Shown piece after piece: positions 23,951 through 35,836 of a DNA stretch of 64,000 nt (positions within the stretch are counted from its first letter, which is position 1; every line of letters starts with the position of its first letter). Made by a program: the position numbers and the translations under genes. Source of the DNA: Sorex araneus (taxonomy: Eukaryota > Chordata > Mammalia > Eulipotyphla > Soricidae); assembly GCF_027595985.1 (NCBI RefSeq), contig NC_073307.1, forward strand, positions 51,082,500 to 51,146,499, read 5' to 3'. Below the pieces are notes generated by a model that worked only from the letters and a program-made list of their open reading frames with translations, searched no databases and had not been told where the DNA came from.

Positions 23951-25940
23951 GGAAAGGAATGGGGGTGAGTGTTTGATAAGAATCCTAGACTTGAAGCTCT
24001 GCACTCCCCGATCCTGAATTCTGCGTGCAATTAGCATGGCTCTGTCCTGTCTGAAACTCGCTGTGGTGTTTGGACTCTCCCGTGGCAAGCTGAGGGTTGA
24101 AAACGATTATGATCCAGGTGCCTCATCTTTTCCTCCAACCAGCTCCTTTCCCCCAACCCTGGCCTCCAAGGAGCCTATTTACCGAGTCAATTAACCAAAG
24201 ATAACCTCCCATTGTGCAACCATCAATAAATCAATCGTGTTCATACTTTCTTGGAATGTCCCCCACTATTGACTTTCATATTGTTTACATTACACCCTCG
24301 TGAAAGCCAGAGCTCTTGAGTCCGCTCCTTGGGGCGTTAATGGATTCTGAAGGAGACCTTGAGGACAGAAGACGGTGCTTTAGCCAAAGGGATCACTTTC
24401 TCTGAGGTTCACCTGCTTGACAAACCTCGGCAGGGCTCCTCCCTTCTGGCACCATGCTTGCTAGAGCACTGGGCTGCAGAATCCAAAGAGTTCCGGGCAG
24501 TAATGGAACAGTGACAGAGGGTACACCTACCTCTTTGTGATTTGAATAATCTATTTCCAGCCCCTCCACCCCCAGTCACCACCACCAACCCCCCCCCCCA
24601 TACACACACACTGTCAACAACCCTCAACAATCTAGGGAATCAAATTAATCTTCAATTATGTGAAAGAATTTCAGGAACGAGCGGAGCTCAAGTTACAGAG
24701 TAACTTTCTGTTGTGAAAAGAATCACAGGGCAAGTAGCCTGGACGTTGTGAACGTTCTCACTGATTTTCTCCCTTAACAATATCAGGGAAATCTTTCCAG
24801 CAACTGATCCATCTCTCCATGGGAAAAAAATAAATATCTCAAGGAAAAAAAAAAACATTTTGAGAACCAAATTGAAAATGAATGCAAAAAAATAATAACT
24901 ACATGTCCTCTAGATAGGAAAAACTAGATTCTAAAGAAATAGAGGTTTTAGCTTTAGTACTTTCCTACTGCTGGCACCAGATGTATGTAGAGGAAAACCG
25001 TTTATCTTAGAAGTGAGACTCTTCTTCCAGATCAAGACACGGGATGAAGAGGAATGAAAAAGGAGGGAGAGGGGGGAAAATCCAGCAGTTCCCCCAAACT
25101 TGTGAAGGTTCAGATTTCAGACTGACTGCAGACTTGGGCAAAGTTCACCACTCCCTTTCACGACATGCTACATACTTTTCAAGTTCCCACTTGCTTCGGA
25201 GAGAGGAAAAAATGTGGCTTTTGAGTTCAGGCTGCTAAGGACAAGCCGAGCCAATTTAAGCATGCATTCCTTTTCTTAAAGATAGGCTGCTGGTGGTGGC
25301 TGTTTCCGCTGTAAAGACCAGAAAATCTCCATCCTCCCCACTCTAAACAAATCCTTTCGCTCAACTTTGAAGCCATCTTTCTTCCCTGGTGGGAAATAAA
25401 TTATGCCACCCGGTCCCTTTTGCTGTCTCCATAAGAAGTCTTGACAGAAATGGGTAGCCAACTCTTGGCCTCACTTTCTTCTTCATAAAGACAGGTATTT
25501 AAAATGCACATGGCTATTGGAGAATAAAAGAAAGTGCCCATTGTTCTATTCCAATCCTTCTTCTTTTAATTAATTTTTCTTTATAGCTTTGACCTCGTGT
25601 GTTATATTCATACACACACATGTTGACTTAGGGGGTTTTTTTGAAGCAGGTGAAGAAGGAGTTTGATAGACAAAAATAGATGAATAATTTGCTGTCTTAA
25701 ACAGACCTTTCAGTGACCCTGTACTGAGTACTTCTCATGGCCATAAGGGATCTTCAGGTCACTTATGGGATAAACAAATTCTATCTCTCCATTTGTGCAA
25801 CAGAATTCTTGATTCCCCTTAAAAAGGTTCCTGTTAAGTAGATTGAATAAGGCTATCTGATGCAAGCTATATATTGAATATAGCTATCTGATGCAAGGCG
25901 TATGATGATTTTTCGATTTCATAAATTTTTTAAAAGGAAA
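23951..25940. other. Unique stretch
   Basis: No gene. It includes a C10 run followed by atacacacaca (about 24590-24612). At 25842-25898 a 31-bp unit (attgaata..gctatctgatgcaag) occurs twice in tandem. The rest is neither repetitive nor coding. Confidence 0.45.
25842..25898. repeat. 31-bp tandem duplication
   Basis: The unit attgaata, two variable bases, then gctatctgatgcaag starts at 25842 and again at 25873, with two differences between the copies. Confidence 0.85.
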
Positions 25941-25947
25941 TTTGGAT

Positions 25948-26095
25948 CAGGGTCAGAGAGATAGTACAACGGTGAAAGTACATACAGCCAAGCCTGGTCT
26001 GATTTCTGGCACTGCATGGTCCCTGAAAAATGCCCATGATCAACCTAAGCTCCGAGTAGCCCCTAAGTATTACTGGGTGTCCCGCCAAAATAAAC
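25948..26095 (+). mobile_element. SINE remnant, old
   Basis: Head gtcagagagatagtacaacg and end gtattactgggtgtcccgcc remain. The B-box region is decayed to cctggtctgatttctgg. Confidence 0.75.
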
Positions 26096-26099
26096 GAAC

Positions 26100-27495
26100 A
26101 AATCTGGATCAACTCTCAGTTTCACTCAAGACCATGTGCTATTTTAGATTCTTAGTTATTTCACATAAGAAATAGAATCTGTGTGCGTTGAAAGCAATAG
26201 TTACAACACCCTGAAGCTCAGAGTTGGCTCAGAGGTGATCAAGCGTACAATGATTAAGTCTTAAGACATCATTTAGTTGCAGCCTTAGAACTTCTTGTGC
26301 CCTTAACTATCAAGGTAGAAAAGAGCACCAATTCAAATCTTCCATGTTTGAGAAATCATATAAGATGACTGAGGAATTTTTATTGAATGATATGCAAATG
26401 GGGAGAGTTATAGGAGGTATTCCCTATCTCCTTTGTCCAAAGACTAGAAAAGATTTCCATGTTCCTCTCTGCCTTAACTTTTTTGGGCCTGGCTATAATC
26501 CACCAATTCTCTTCATTCCCATGTGCTGGCATTATTCCTTTCTGTTATTTTTTTCCTTCCTGTAACGATCTGTTCACATGCCCGTATCCATTTAAATACT
26601 GTGGTTTTATTTTCTCATTAGCAAAGCTTTCCAGAGTTACAGAAAGAAGGAGACCATTGCCACATTTTGAAATTCCAGTATATGAAATAATAAAGACATC
26701 TCCAAACAGTTTAAAAAATAGATTTGGTTTTAATATTTAATATTCCCTGAAGTCATCTGAGACTATCCAACATAATAGACAAAATTATGCCAGTTATGGC
26801 CGCATATTTCTGGGGAAATATTGTGCAAGCACTCTACTTCAAGGATGACTATAGGACGCATGTCTGTCTGTCTTTCCTGCCAATGTAATCATGCTCATAT
26901 CAAATCTTGCTTGTAGACAAAGATCAACATACTTTAATAAAAAGACAACTAGAAAAAAAAAACAGAAAAAGTCTTAGATTCTACCTTGCCTGAATCTTGC
27001 TTTCTTCATCTAAAAATAATTAGAAATGTTGTCATTGATAACTCCACAGTTCTCTTCAGTGCTCTTTTGTGACATCACATGGTGCCTTATCACTCCGAGG
27101 TACCATAATTCCAGCCAGCTAACAACAGAGGGGAGAAAATACAAAGTTATCAGATACCAGTCAAGATAAGCAAACTTGAGAATACAAATGTCCAAGATCA
27201 AGTCAGCAGAGACAATGACAGAGGGTACGCCTTAAAACTAGGGAGGAAGGTAGTCCAAATGGAGACCGCCATGTTCAACTGATTTCATTTCTGTGCTCTT
27301 CACCAGAGGCAACAAATGTGGCTTGGAGCACAATCACAGAGTATCATGTGAACCCCCAGATGCCATTTTGTAAAACCATTTATTCTGCATCACCTAATAG
27401 GTAAAAACAGCTCAAGGGAAGAAACATATCCTTACCTGATGAGCTGTTTGTGACTCAGAGCTTTCAACAAAGCAAAACAGACCTGTCACTTAAAA
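26100..27495. other. Unique AT-rich stretch
   Basis: No gene or young repeat seen. There is a short A run near 26952-26961. Confidence 0.5.
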
Positions 27496-27499
27496 ATTA

Positions 27500-27655
27500 G
27501 CTCTGGAGTGATGGTACAGTGAGTAGGCCTTGCATGTGGCTGACTCATGTTCAAGCTCTGACACCACATATGGTGAGCCCCACCAGAAATGATCTCTGAG
27601 CACTGAGGTAGGAGTAAGCCCTGAGCACCAAACACCAGGTGTGGTTCTAAAATAA
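27500..27655 (+). mobile_element. Short-form SINE, old
   Basis: Head ctctggagtgatggtacagt, then ccttgcatgtggctgactca, ending caaacaccaggtgtggttct. Confidence 0.85.
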
Positions 27656-27935
27656 AAACTAAGTAGCCTTCTTACAAGTTAGTACCTACATAAGTCCTTA
27701 GGGTCATTAGAACAATCCTGAGAATTAGTCCAGGATAGAATATCGAAGAAGAATAAGTAGAAACAAAATACTCCTTTACTTTATTGTGTAGAAACCCCAG
27801 TATAAATGAATTTTTAAAAAAAACCCACCATAGTTTTTTTGTGTTTCAGCAACAGTTGAGTTTCAGGGTTGAAGTGTCAAGGCACCAAATTGAAAACAAT
27901 GCTGATAATTAGAACCAAAAAAAAAGCATCTATTA

Positions 27936-28099
27936 GGGGCTGGAGAGATAGCACAGCGGGTAGGGCGTTTGCCTTGCACGCGGCCGACCCGGGTTCAAAT
28001 CCCAGCATCCCATATGGTCCCCTGAGCACCGCCAGGGGTAATTCCTGAGTGCAGAGCCAGGAGTAACCCCTGTGCATCACCGGGTGTGACCCAAAAAGA
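27936..28099 (+). mobile_element. Short-form SINE, young, with TSD
   Basis: Near-consensus: ggggctggagagatagcaca, gcgttt/gccttgcacgcggccgac and gtgtgacccaaaaag. TSD of A tract plus gcatctatta at 27917-27935 and 28100-28118. Confidence 0.95.
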
Positions 28100-28118
28100 A
28101 AAAAAAAAGCATCTATTA

Positions 28119-28910
28119 GCTCAATATCCCACTCAAAATAGGAATTCTTTCAGCAAAATCCTCACATGTACTGAATCCATGATAACAACTGTTGCAACCA
28201 TACATGGATGAGGACACTAGTGGTTCTAATGACAAACATTTGTTTCTCATCTACCAAGTAGCAGGTCTGGTACTATGTTGTTGAGTCTTGATTGTAAATC
28301 AGCACCATTCTTAGGCTTTTTAAATGCTAAATTATTGGGTCTTTACAATGCCTTCCATTTTAGACACAGATCAATGGAAACAGGAAGAGGTTAAGTAACT
28401 AGTGTGAGGTCACACAACAAGAGAGAGAATTGCTGTGAAACTGAACTAAACAGACCAGCCCATTAACACCACACTGCCAGTGGGGACAGAGGACAGACAC
28501 AAGGAAGCAGAGTCCATTTCAACACCACTTAATAGAAAGAGCATTCATTTTTCTGAGCCACCTCTCCTTCCTTCAGCCCCTATATGAACACCTAGTCCTA
28601 AACAGAACAGGAAGCTTTCCTGTCTAGGTTTGGCAATCCATCAGGGACTGGTAAACTACCCCCACATTTCTGTAGGCATTCTGAGCTCTGAATGGATCTC
28701 AGACTCTCAAATGGTTGAAAAATAATCAAGAGAGCAAGACAGTTTTTTAGACACAGGAAAATCATGTACGTTTTCAATATTGATGTCTAAAAGGTTTCAT
28801 AGAAACAGAAACTTACTGCTTCATTTACATACTGTCTCTGATTTTTTATTTCAATGCAAGGGGGAAGGAAAGAACAGAAGGTCTCTCAAAGTCAAAAGGA
28901 TTGGTAATTC
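28119..28910. other. Unique stretch with MIR-like fragment
   Basis: At about 28365-28425 gaagaggttaagtaacta and gtgaggtcacacaacaag match the conserved core of the ancient tRNA-derived MIR SINE on the plus strand. The rest is unique with no gene. Confidence 0.5.
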
Positions 28911-28914
28911 CTTT

Positions 28915-29065
28915 TTTGTTTGTTTTTGGGGTCACACCCATTACTCGGGAGTTACTCCTGGCTCTGAGCTCAAGGATCACACTCAGAGGGCTCAGGGATT
29001 GAACCCTGGTCAGCAGCATAGAAGACAAGCACCTTACCCATTGTTCTACCACACCAGACTCAAGA
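28915..29065 (-). mobile_element. Short-form SINE, diverged
   Basis: Plus strand tttttggggtcacacccatt, gagttactcctggctctgag and gggattgaaccctggtcagc identify a minus-strand copy. Confidence 0.87.
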
Positions 29066-29137
29066 CTATTGATTGTCTGGCCTCTGCCCAGCAATACTTA
29101 CTGGAAATATGTGATGGTAATTTTCAATTCCCTTCTT

Positions 29138-29292
29138 TTTTTTTTTTTTTTGCTTTTTGGGTCACACTCCTGGCTTTGCGCTCAGGAACTACTGATGGTG
29201 CTCAGGGGACCATATGGGATGCTGGGGATTGAACCCGGGTTGGCCACGTGCAAGGTAAACACCTTACCCGCTGTGCTATCACTCTAGCCCCC
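29138..29292 (-). mobile_element. Short-form SINE, internally deleted, with TSD
   Basis: After the T-rich tail and gctttttgggtcacactcct the copy lacks about 20 bp of the usual body. Perfect 14-bp TSD tcaattcccttctt at 29124-29137 and 29293-29306. Confidence 0.94.
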
Positions 29293-29552
29293 TCAATTCC
29301 CTTCTTAAAGGGCAGCATTCTTATGGTTGGCATCTCAAATCCTCCTCCTTCATCCCCCAGAAGGATTTGGGAAATCCTTCTTGGGGGTTGTGTCCCTCTA
29401 AACGTAGGACCCAGTGCTACCTTTCTACAAGAGAATGTGACAGAAATTGAACAGTAACAGGAGGCGAGAATTATATGTGTGAGCTATTATTATAAACTAC
29501 GTTATAAACTATAGAATCTCAGGTTTTTAAATTAATTAATATTTTAAAAATA

Positions 29553-29690
29553 TATGGACACTGGTGGAGGGATGCGTGCATGAACATTGTATGAGGGAAA
29601 CACAAGTACGAAAATGTGTAAATCTGTTACTGTACCCTCATCGTGATTCACTAATTTAACACTAAATAAATAAATAAATAAATAAATTTT
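29553..29690 (+). mobile_element. L1 3' terminus, type B, short
   Basis: ggacactggtggagggatgc, then cgaaaatgtgtaaatctgtt and gtgattcactaattta plus a (TAAA)n-type tail. Only about 130 bp were copied. Confidence 0.9.
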
Positions 29691-29717
29691 AAAAACCATT
29701 TTAAAAATAAAAATAAT

Positions 29718-29880
29718 ATGGAGCCAGATCAGTAGGACAGCAGGAAGGGCTCTCACCTTACATGGGACTGACCTGAGTTTGATCCCCGGTAACCTATATG
29801 GCCCCCCAAGCTCCACCAATAAGGATCCTTGAACAAACAGCCAGGAAAATTTCCTGAACACCGGTGAGTGCGGCTCAAAA
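29718..29880 (+). mobile_element. SINE remnant, old
   Basis: gatcagtaggacagcaggaa, then acctgagtttgatccccggt and cctgaacaccggtgagtgcg mark a diverged plus-strand copy. Confidence 0.8.
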
Positions 29881-30355
29881 CCGAAATTTTATTAACATAA
29901 AATGTTAAAGTAACAAATTTCTCAGACATGGGTAAAACTCCAACCCATTATGGTGAATGGAAAAACCAAAAATAAAGTATACAAAGCAAAGCAACAGTTT
30001 CAGTTTGGTAAGAGAGCACCTCCAAGCATATTGGAGCCAGTGGTCTGTCCTCAAGGTGCTAGGGAGGGTCATGTGGTGCCCTACATCTAAAGCTTTTGGC
30101 TCCAGTCCTTTGAGCCACACCCACTCACCGCCCAGTCCCGGTAGAGCACTTTTATGTGATGATTGTATGTGCATGAAATTTTGCGACCAGTCAAACTAAT
30201 GTGTGGTGAAATAAAATTCTCTGAACAATGGTTGTATCTAGGGTGTCAGTACAGGGAGCAACAGAGAGAAATTATCAGGGATATGGAAGATATTCCAGAT
30301 CTTGTTAGTCATTTCGATCAAACAGTTGTAGACATTAGCCAAAATAAAGCTAAAA
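29881..30355. other. Unique stretch
   Basis: No gene or recognisable young repeat. Confidence 0.4.
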
Positions 30356-30800
30356 AGGGCCAGAGTAATAATACAGCAGGTAGGGTGGGGGGAAGATGGG
30401 ATTGGGGGGTGAGAGGGATACTAGGTTTATTGGTGGTGGAGAATGGGCACTGGTGGAGGGATGTGTTTGCGAACATTGTATGAGGGAAAAACAAGCTCGA
30501 AAATGTGTGAATCTGTATCTGTACCCTCATGGTGATTCACTAATTAAAGAATAAAATAAATTTTTTTTAAAGAATGTAATCATTTGTAATAGCGATTACA
30601 TTTGCCCCAATAAAGCCACAATTCCATCAATAAAAAAGAAATAATACAGCAGGTAAAGCACTGGCTTCCACACAGTCAACCCAGTTCAAACCCCAGCAGT
30701 CCATGTGGTACCCTGAGCCCCTCCAGGAATGATCCCTGAATGCAGAGCCAGGAATTAACCCTGGGTGCTGTCAGATGCACCCCTCCCCCAAACAAAACAA
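30356..30800 (+). mobile_element. Short-form SINE split by an L1 insertion
   Basis: The 5' part (30356-30382, aagggccagagtaataatac) and the 3' part (30656-30800, from aagcactggcttccacacag) form one plus-strand SINE. The two sides share the 16-mer aataatacagcaggta, the TSD of the nested L1. Confidence 0.92.
30383..30639 (+). mobile_element. L1 3' end, type B, nested in SINE, with probable 3' transduction
   Basis: Starts gggtggggggaagatgggat and ends gtgattcactaattaaagaa plus an AT tail. A non-L1 segment follows (about 30571-30631, agaatgtaatcatttgtaat onward) with AATAAA at 30609-30614, then a short A run. TSD aataatacagcaggta at 30367-30382 and 30640-30655 encloses both parts, so they inserted together. 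Confidence 0.9.
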
Positions 30801-31362
30801 GACAAAAAACTAAAGGTAGTTTTATAATTTGTAAATGACACTATGTCTCTCCAAAAATTCTCTTGTCAACCTATAGTGAGCTCTAGTGAATGTGACGTTA
30901 GGGGTGCTGCAATTTATTTGAATTGCATCAAAAAGGCAGCACGATTGATTGATTGAGGGGAGCAGAGGCAAGATTTAGGTGATACAGAATGATTTGTTTA
31001 CGGTGACCCCAAAACAGTGCTATTATGGGTGCTTATTATCTAAGTCTCTCTACTTTCTTATTCCTAGCACCAAAAGTAATGCACAGTAGGAAGCAAAATA
31101 CTCAACATATAGCACCAGTGACACAATTATTTTGCTTCACCTGGAAAATAGTTTAATGAAAACTTTCATTTCCCTTTAATGCAACTGTTTAGCTGGCTGA
31201 TTATTGCCACTGTTAGTTTCATAGGCTGACTAAAGAGATATCTTAGGTATAACCACCGAGAATTATTTCTTTGATGACAGACTAATATTCTGGCAAGAGG
31301 CTCACTTTAATTTCTGCGCTGTTTAAATTCTGGGCCTGCAGTTTGTTCTAACAAGAAACATA
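30801..31362. other. Unique stretch, possible conserved block
   Basis: No gene. 31100-31345 is non-repetitive and AT-rich, with tttaatgcaactgtttagct and homeodomain-like tttaatt. It could be a conserved non-coding element. Confidence 0.4.
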
Positions 31363-31364
31363 AA

Positions 31365-31575
31365 GGACTGAGCAGATAGTTCAGCAGATTCTTGCATGCA
31401 TGTGCAAGGACTCAAGTTTTATCCCTGGCACCATATAGCCCTCTGAGCATTGCCCCGTTCGGGCACAGGGAATTTCCAGTACCACCAAGCCTGGGTAGCA
31501 CCAGGCCCAAGCACTGACCCTCTGTCTAGCTGAGCAAGGCTCACAGAGAATAATTTCTTGGCCTCACACCCTTTG
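31365..31575 (+). mobile_element. Divergent SINE relative with unusual 3' body
   Basis: The head ggactgagcagatagttcag and gttttatccctggcaccata match a degraded SINE head. From about 31450 the body (gttcgggcacagggaatttc, gctgagcaaggctcacagag) matches neither the short nor the long form. Confidence 0.6.
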
Positions 31576-31744
31576 GGAGGCCCCAGCAAAATAAAATCCT
31601 AAAATGAAAACACAGAAACATCCTCCAGTCAGACACCTCCATCATACTCACTATTAGAAAACTATAAATTCCACAAGTAAATAAGTTTATGCTCTTGGCA
31701 GTTGGAACTGTGGAAAGAAGAAATAACCAAGATGAGGAAAAATA

Positions 31745-31782
31745 GGGGCCAGCAGGATTGGTCAGTGGCTGGAAGCTTGCCA

Positions 31783-31826
<44 letters not shown>

Positions 31827-32037
31827 TGTGTGTGTTGGGGGGTGGGGGCAGAGGTCAGTTAGGATGGAGAAGGGACCAGTAGGACAATAAGGGGACATAG
31901 TGGTGGGAAATGTACATTGGTGAAGGATCAGATGATGGAACATTGTATGACTAAAACCCAATCATGAGCAATCTTGTAACTGTGTATCTTACTGTGATTC
32001 AATTAAAATATTTTTAAAGTTATTTAAAAAAAAAAAA
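31745..32037 (+). mobile_element. L1 3' end, type A, with (TG)n
   Basis: ggggccagcaggattggtca and gctggaagcttgccacaagt match the L1 3' UTR copy at 58190-58232. A (TG)n array follows at 31788-31836, then a deletion relative to the other copy, then aatgtacattggtgaaggat and gtgattcaatt plus a tail. No TSD was found, and the 5' end may lie somewhat earlier. Confidence 0.85.
31788..31836. repeat. (TG)n microsatellite
   Basis: About 24 TG dinucleotides with one TTTG variant, inside the L1 3' UTR where another copy has a G-rich run. Confidence 0.97.
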
Positions 32038-32039
32038 GG

Positions 32040-32605
32040 ATTGAATTAGGCTGATTCTGGCCTTTGCAACCTCATCCATAGGTTATTCTAAGTTTCTCAT
32101 AGTACGGTTGACTGTCACATTTCACAGACACTATTCTCACCAGTCAGATGAACATGTATGCATGATACAAAAAAAAAAAACATTTAAAGTCTTCAAAATA
32201 TGCAGCTTAATCTCTGGATTAAGTGTTTCTTTAAAGGGCCTAGGCAGTGTATAATCTGTCGGCTGATTCTGTTGCTTTTATGCAATGCCAATATTAGTAG
32301 CAATAACACAATCATGCTTCAACTATTTGGGGGTCAATTAGCTGGAAAATTCTGCTTTCTGAATGGAGCTGGGAACTAAAGAAGAAAGAAAGTGAAATCC
32401 CTAGGGCAGTCAAAATAGTTGTGAATACATTGGGGAGCAGAACTTGGATATTCTCTCCTGGAAGAGACTCTACAGCAACAGACAAAATCCCTGGAACTCG
32501 GGCAATACTCATCCAGAGGTTGGACTTCTAGCTTGCACCTTAAAAGAGATTATAAACAGGCACCTGAAAGCAGTCAGATGGAAAGAATAATTAATCTCCA
32601 TTCAA
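32040..32605. other. Unique stretch
   Basis: No gene. 32190-32350 (taatctctggattaagtgtt, ttttatgcaatgccaatatt) is non-repetitive and could be conserved. Confidence 0.4.
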
Positions 32606-32611
32606 AACTCA

Positions 32612-32790
32612 AAAGCAAAGAGATAATACAGAGGGTAAGTTTCTTTCCTTGCACACGGCCAACCAAGGTTCGATCCTGGGCATCCCATATGGTCCCCTGA
32701 GCCCACCAGAAATAAGTCCTGAGTGCAGAGCCAGCAATAATCCCTGAGTACTTCTGGGTGTGCTGCCAACTGACTCCCACGCTCCCAAAA
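32612..32790 (+). mobile_element. Short-form SINE, diverged
   Basis: aaagagataatacagagggt, then caaccaaggttcgatcctgg (B box kept) and catcccatatggtcccctga, ending gtacttctgggtgtgctgcc. Confidence 0.87.
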
Positions 32791-32834
32791 AACTCAAATG
32801 GTGCCATAATTGGGGAGGATAGGATTAAAGGACA

Positions 32835-33085
32835 CTGACTCAGAGAGATAGTCCAGAAGTTAATATATGTATCTATCTGCATATGGCTGACTCCAGTTTG
32901 ATCCTAGCACCATCTGGTCCCCAGTCATTAGTGTAGCCCTTGAGACCCCCAGGCATTGCTGGGCTGACCCAGGAAATTGGGAATCACGCTGTATCCTTGG
33001 GCTCTTGCATTGAACAATTGTCCTGATTAACCAAGTATACCTGAGTCCTGAAAACAGCTTGGGATGCAAAAAAAAAAACCCACAA
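32835..33085 (+). mobile_element. SINE remnant, old, with extended 3' part
   Basis: Head ctcagagagatagtccagaa and B-box region ctccagtttgatcctagcac are clear. The 3' part up to the A run at 33069 is only loosely SINE-like. Confidence 0.65.
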
Positions 33086-33391
33086 AACTTAAACTCATAA
33101 ACAAGCAAATAAACAGTACCAAGTGATGACAAACCCTAGACCTTTGACTTCAGACTGAGATTACCAAGCAATGGAAAGGCAGGAAGGAAGGGGTGGGTGT
33201 CATAGTGACAGGGGTGGAGGTTCCTGGGAACTTCAGTGGTGATAAAGGTACAGCAACTGTAGTCAAGACCCTAGAAGTTAACACTATAGTAACTGCATTA
33301 CCTAAATTTCAAAAAAATAGCAATAAAACAATAAACAAATGGAGTAAATTAAACTACAAATAAATATTTAGTTTCACAAAGCATTCGAGAT

Positions 33392-33565
33392 GGTCCCAGA
33401 GAGATAACAGACAGTTGAAGGCACTTGGCTTGCATGCAGTTAATACCAGTTCAATCTCTCAAGCCACTTCTATCTCCTGAGCACAGGTAGAAATGAGCCC
33501 CAAGAACAGAGCCAGGAGTATTCCCTGAGCATCATTAGATGCAGTTCCCCCCTCCAAAAAATTTT
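33392..33565 (+). mobile_element. Short-form SINE, old
   Basis: tcccagagagataacagaca, cacttggcttgcatgcagtt and agagccaggagtattccctg mark a diverged plus-strand copy. Confidence 0.82.
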
Positions 33566-33656
33566 AAGATAGTCCCTGAACATAAAAATTTGTACATATT
33601 TATGCAATTGGGCTTACTGTACTTAGTAGACCTATTTTAATAGTTACTGAGACATA

Positions 33657-33845
33657 GGGCCGGAGGAATAGTACAGTAGGTAAAGATATTTAAGATATTT
33701 GCCTTGCAAAAAAAACATTGCTGACCGGCATGCTTGATCCCTGGTATCCCATATGCTCTCCTAAGTTCACCAGGACTAAATCCTGAGTGCAGATCCAGGA
33801 CTCAGCCCTGCCCACTGCGGGTATGGCACCCCAAACAAAACAACA
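33657..33845 (+). mobile_element. Short-form SINE, old, with small insertions
   Basis: gggccggaggaatagtacag, then a local repeat of aagatattt, an A run and the B-box region gcttgatccctggtatccca. It ends ggtatggcaccccaaac. Confidence 0.83.
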
Positions 33846-35761
33846 ACAACAATAAAATTAGTTACTGAGTAAAGAAATGTGACCATATTCAGGTTATGTG
33901 ATTGTTGAATATTTCAGATCACAACTCTAAGCATTATTGCCATCCACAGGAAAGAATAAAGTTACTTGTAAATAAATTAATGAAATAAGGGACTATTAGC
34001 AGACAAATGGTTTCCAAATAGCAGTCTAAGATTTCATACTTCTACATTTCTATTATAATTCTAGAGAATTCTCAAAAAAAAATATCCACTAGATTTATTT
34101 TTGTTCTTTCTGTTTTGTTTTGATTTGGTTTTCCTTTTCTCATACCCCTGCCCCCCCCCACACACACTTTGTTTTTTTGGCTGGGAATACTGATGCAAAT
34201 GTCCTTTCTCATCCCAACAATGTCCAGCTACCAGCATGAATTTTCTAGTTTAGGCAAGGCTCCCACAGCCCTCTCTCCACAGGTGCTTCCTGTCCTACCC
34301 CAAACTTGATGTTCTTTTGACAGAGACATCTGTTTTGTCCCAATTCTAGGTGACACCTCTCATTTATGGGGACAACCTCCCCCACTACCCACATGTGATG
34401 TTCTTCTCCACTCTCTTCCCTTTTCACTTCCTCCTTTCCTTCGCATCTTTTTCCTCTCTGGATTACGTGCCAAGGGCTCAGTGCTTAGACACCACTTTGA
34501 CATCCTCTCTCCCCCACTGGCCTTTGCTTCCCACTCCCAGCACCTGACCCTGCTGGGTTTCTCATGACCTTCCCTCCGCCATGTTGATTTCCTACTGCTG
34601 AATAATACCTCCCTATCAAACCCAAGACTTAGGCTGAGACCCACCAGAAAAAAAACCCTTTCTTTCCCCCTGCAAAATTCGTTTCACTTTGACCTTCCCT
34701 GTGTCTTCTGAGTGAGCTCACAAGCCTACAGGGGGTCCTGTGAATTGCTTGCTCGCTGCCCTCCTCTGACTAAGCTCTGAGAGATATTGCCTATCAACCC
34801 AATATTAGCCCTGCATTGGAAGCACTGAGTCTTGAACTCTGCTTCCAATCTCTTGGCCCGATCTCTTTAAACCCCACTATCTGCAACTAGACAATAGCCA
34901 TAAGACTCAGGGCCCATCTGACCAACATTACAGGGTTGTATTCTTGCTCAGCTTCTGGTGGTTTATTCTTCTAGTTCTAGAGACTGTTAGCTGACACTCT
35001 ACATCTCCTCTTACTTGCCAAACTGAAGAATTGGGGAACATTTCTTGTTGATCCGATCAAGGATCTGTTGTTGGGGAGTCTGGTTGGAAATGGGCCTCAA
35101 ATTCTTTGGAATGTGGCTGAAGTCCTTAGCCACTAGAGCAAATTGAGATGAAGCCACTTAACTATTATCTCCTATTTCTCATGTTATAAGGGATATTGGG
35201 GAAATTCAGTGGGAGAATATCCGCTGAAGAAGCTGGGGGAGCTGATAGTACCATCCTGGGCATCCAGTTCTAGTACAAGAGGTTCCTGGCTCCAAGTATG
35301 CTGGGATTTCTGTTTACCTCTCTACCATCATCTGCCAAGAGCCTTTTCTGCCACTGGTGCTTTCCTCTTCCTGAGACCCTTGGCTTCTCTCTGATCCTGC
35401 TCTTCCTGCACCCTCTACTGTAAATGAGATCCCAGGGGAGAAAGTGCGGGCTGTGAAGGATCTGCCTCCTTCTGCTCCAGTCTCTGTTCCAGCGCCTGCA
35501 AACTCCTGGCACTATACCCACATTCCCCGGCCTTCCTGATTAGACAGTCAGCGGGCACAGGATCAGATACATACATTTGTGTTTTCATCTCAATGTGAGC
35601 CAGCTCTTTGCTCAACCAAGGGAGCCAGACTTCAGGGTGCTCTGGAGAGTGGGTGCCAAGGGGTGAAAGTTAAGACACCTGCCTTTGGTTCCACTGCCCC
35701 AGTCAGAGAGATCATGCCAGGAAGAAGTAAAAAGAAAGAGTCTGGGGCCATTGAGGGAAGA

Positions 35762-35770
35762 GAGAGAGAG

Positions 35771-35826
<56 letters not shown>

Positions 35827-35836
35827 AGAGAGAGAG
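35762..35836. repeat. (AG)n microsatellite
   Basis: A nearly pure AG array with one (AC) interruption near 35771-35780. Confidence 0.97.

Noticed and set aside
31542-32502. Recent segmental duplication or satellite in this interval
   Set aside because: The similarity with other window segments is fully explained by shared L1 and SINE sequence.
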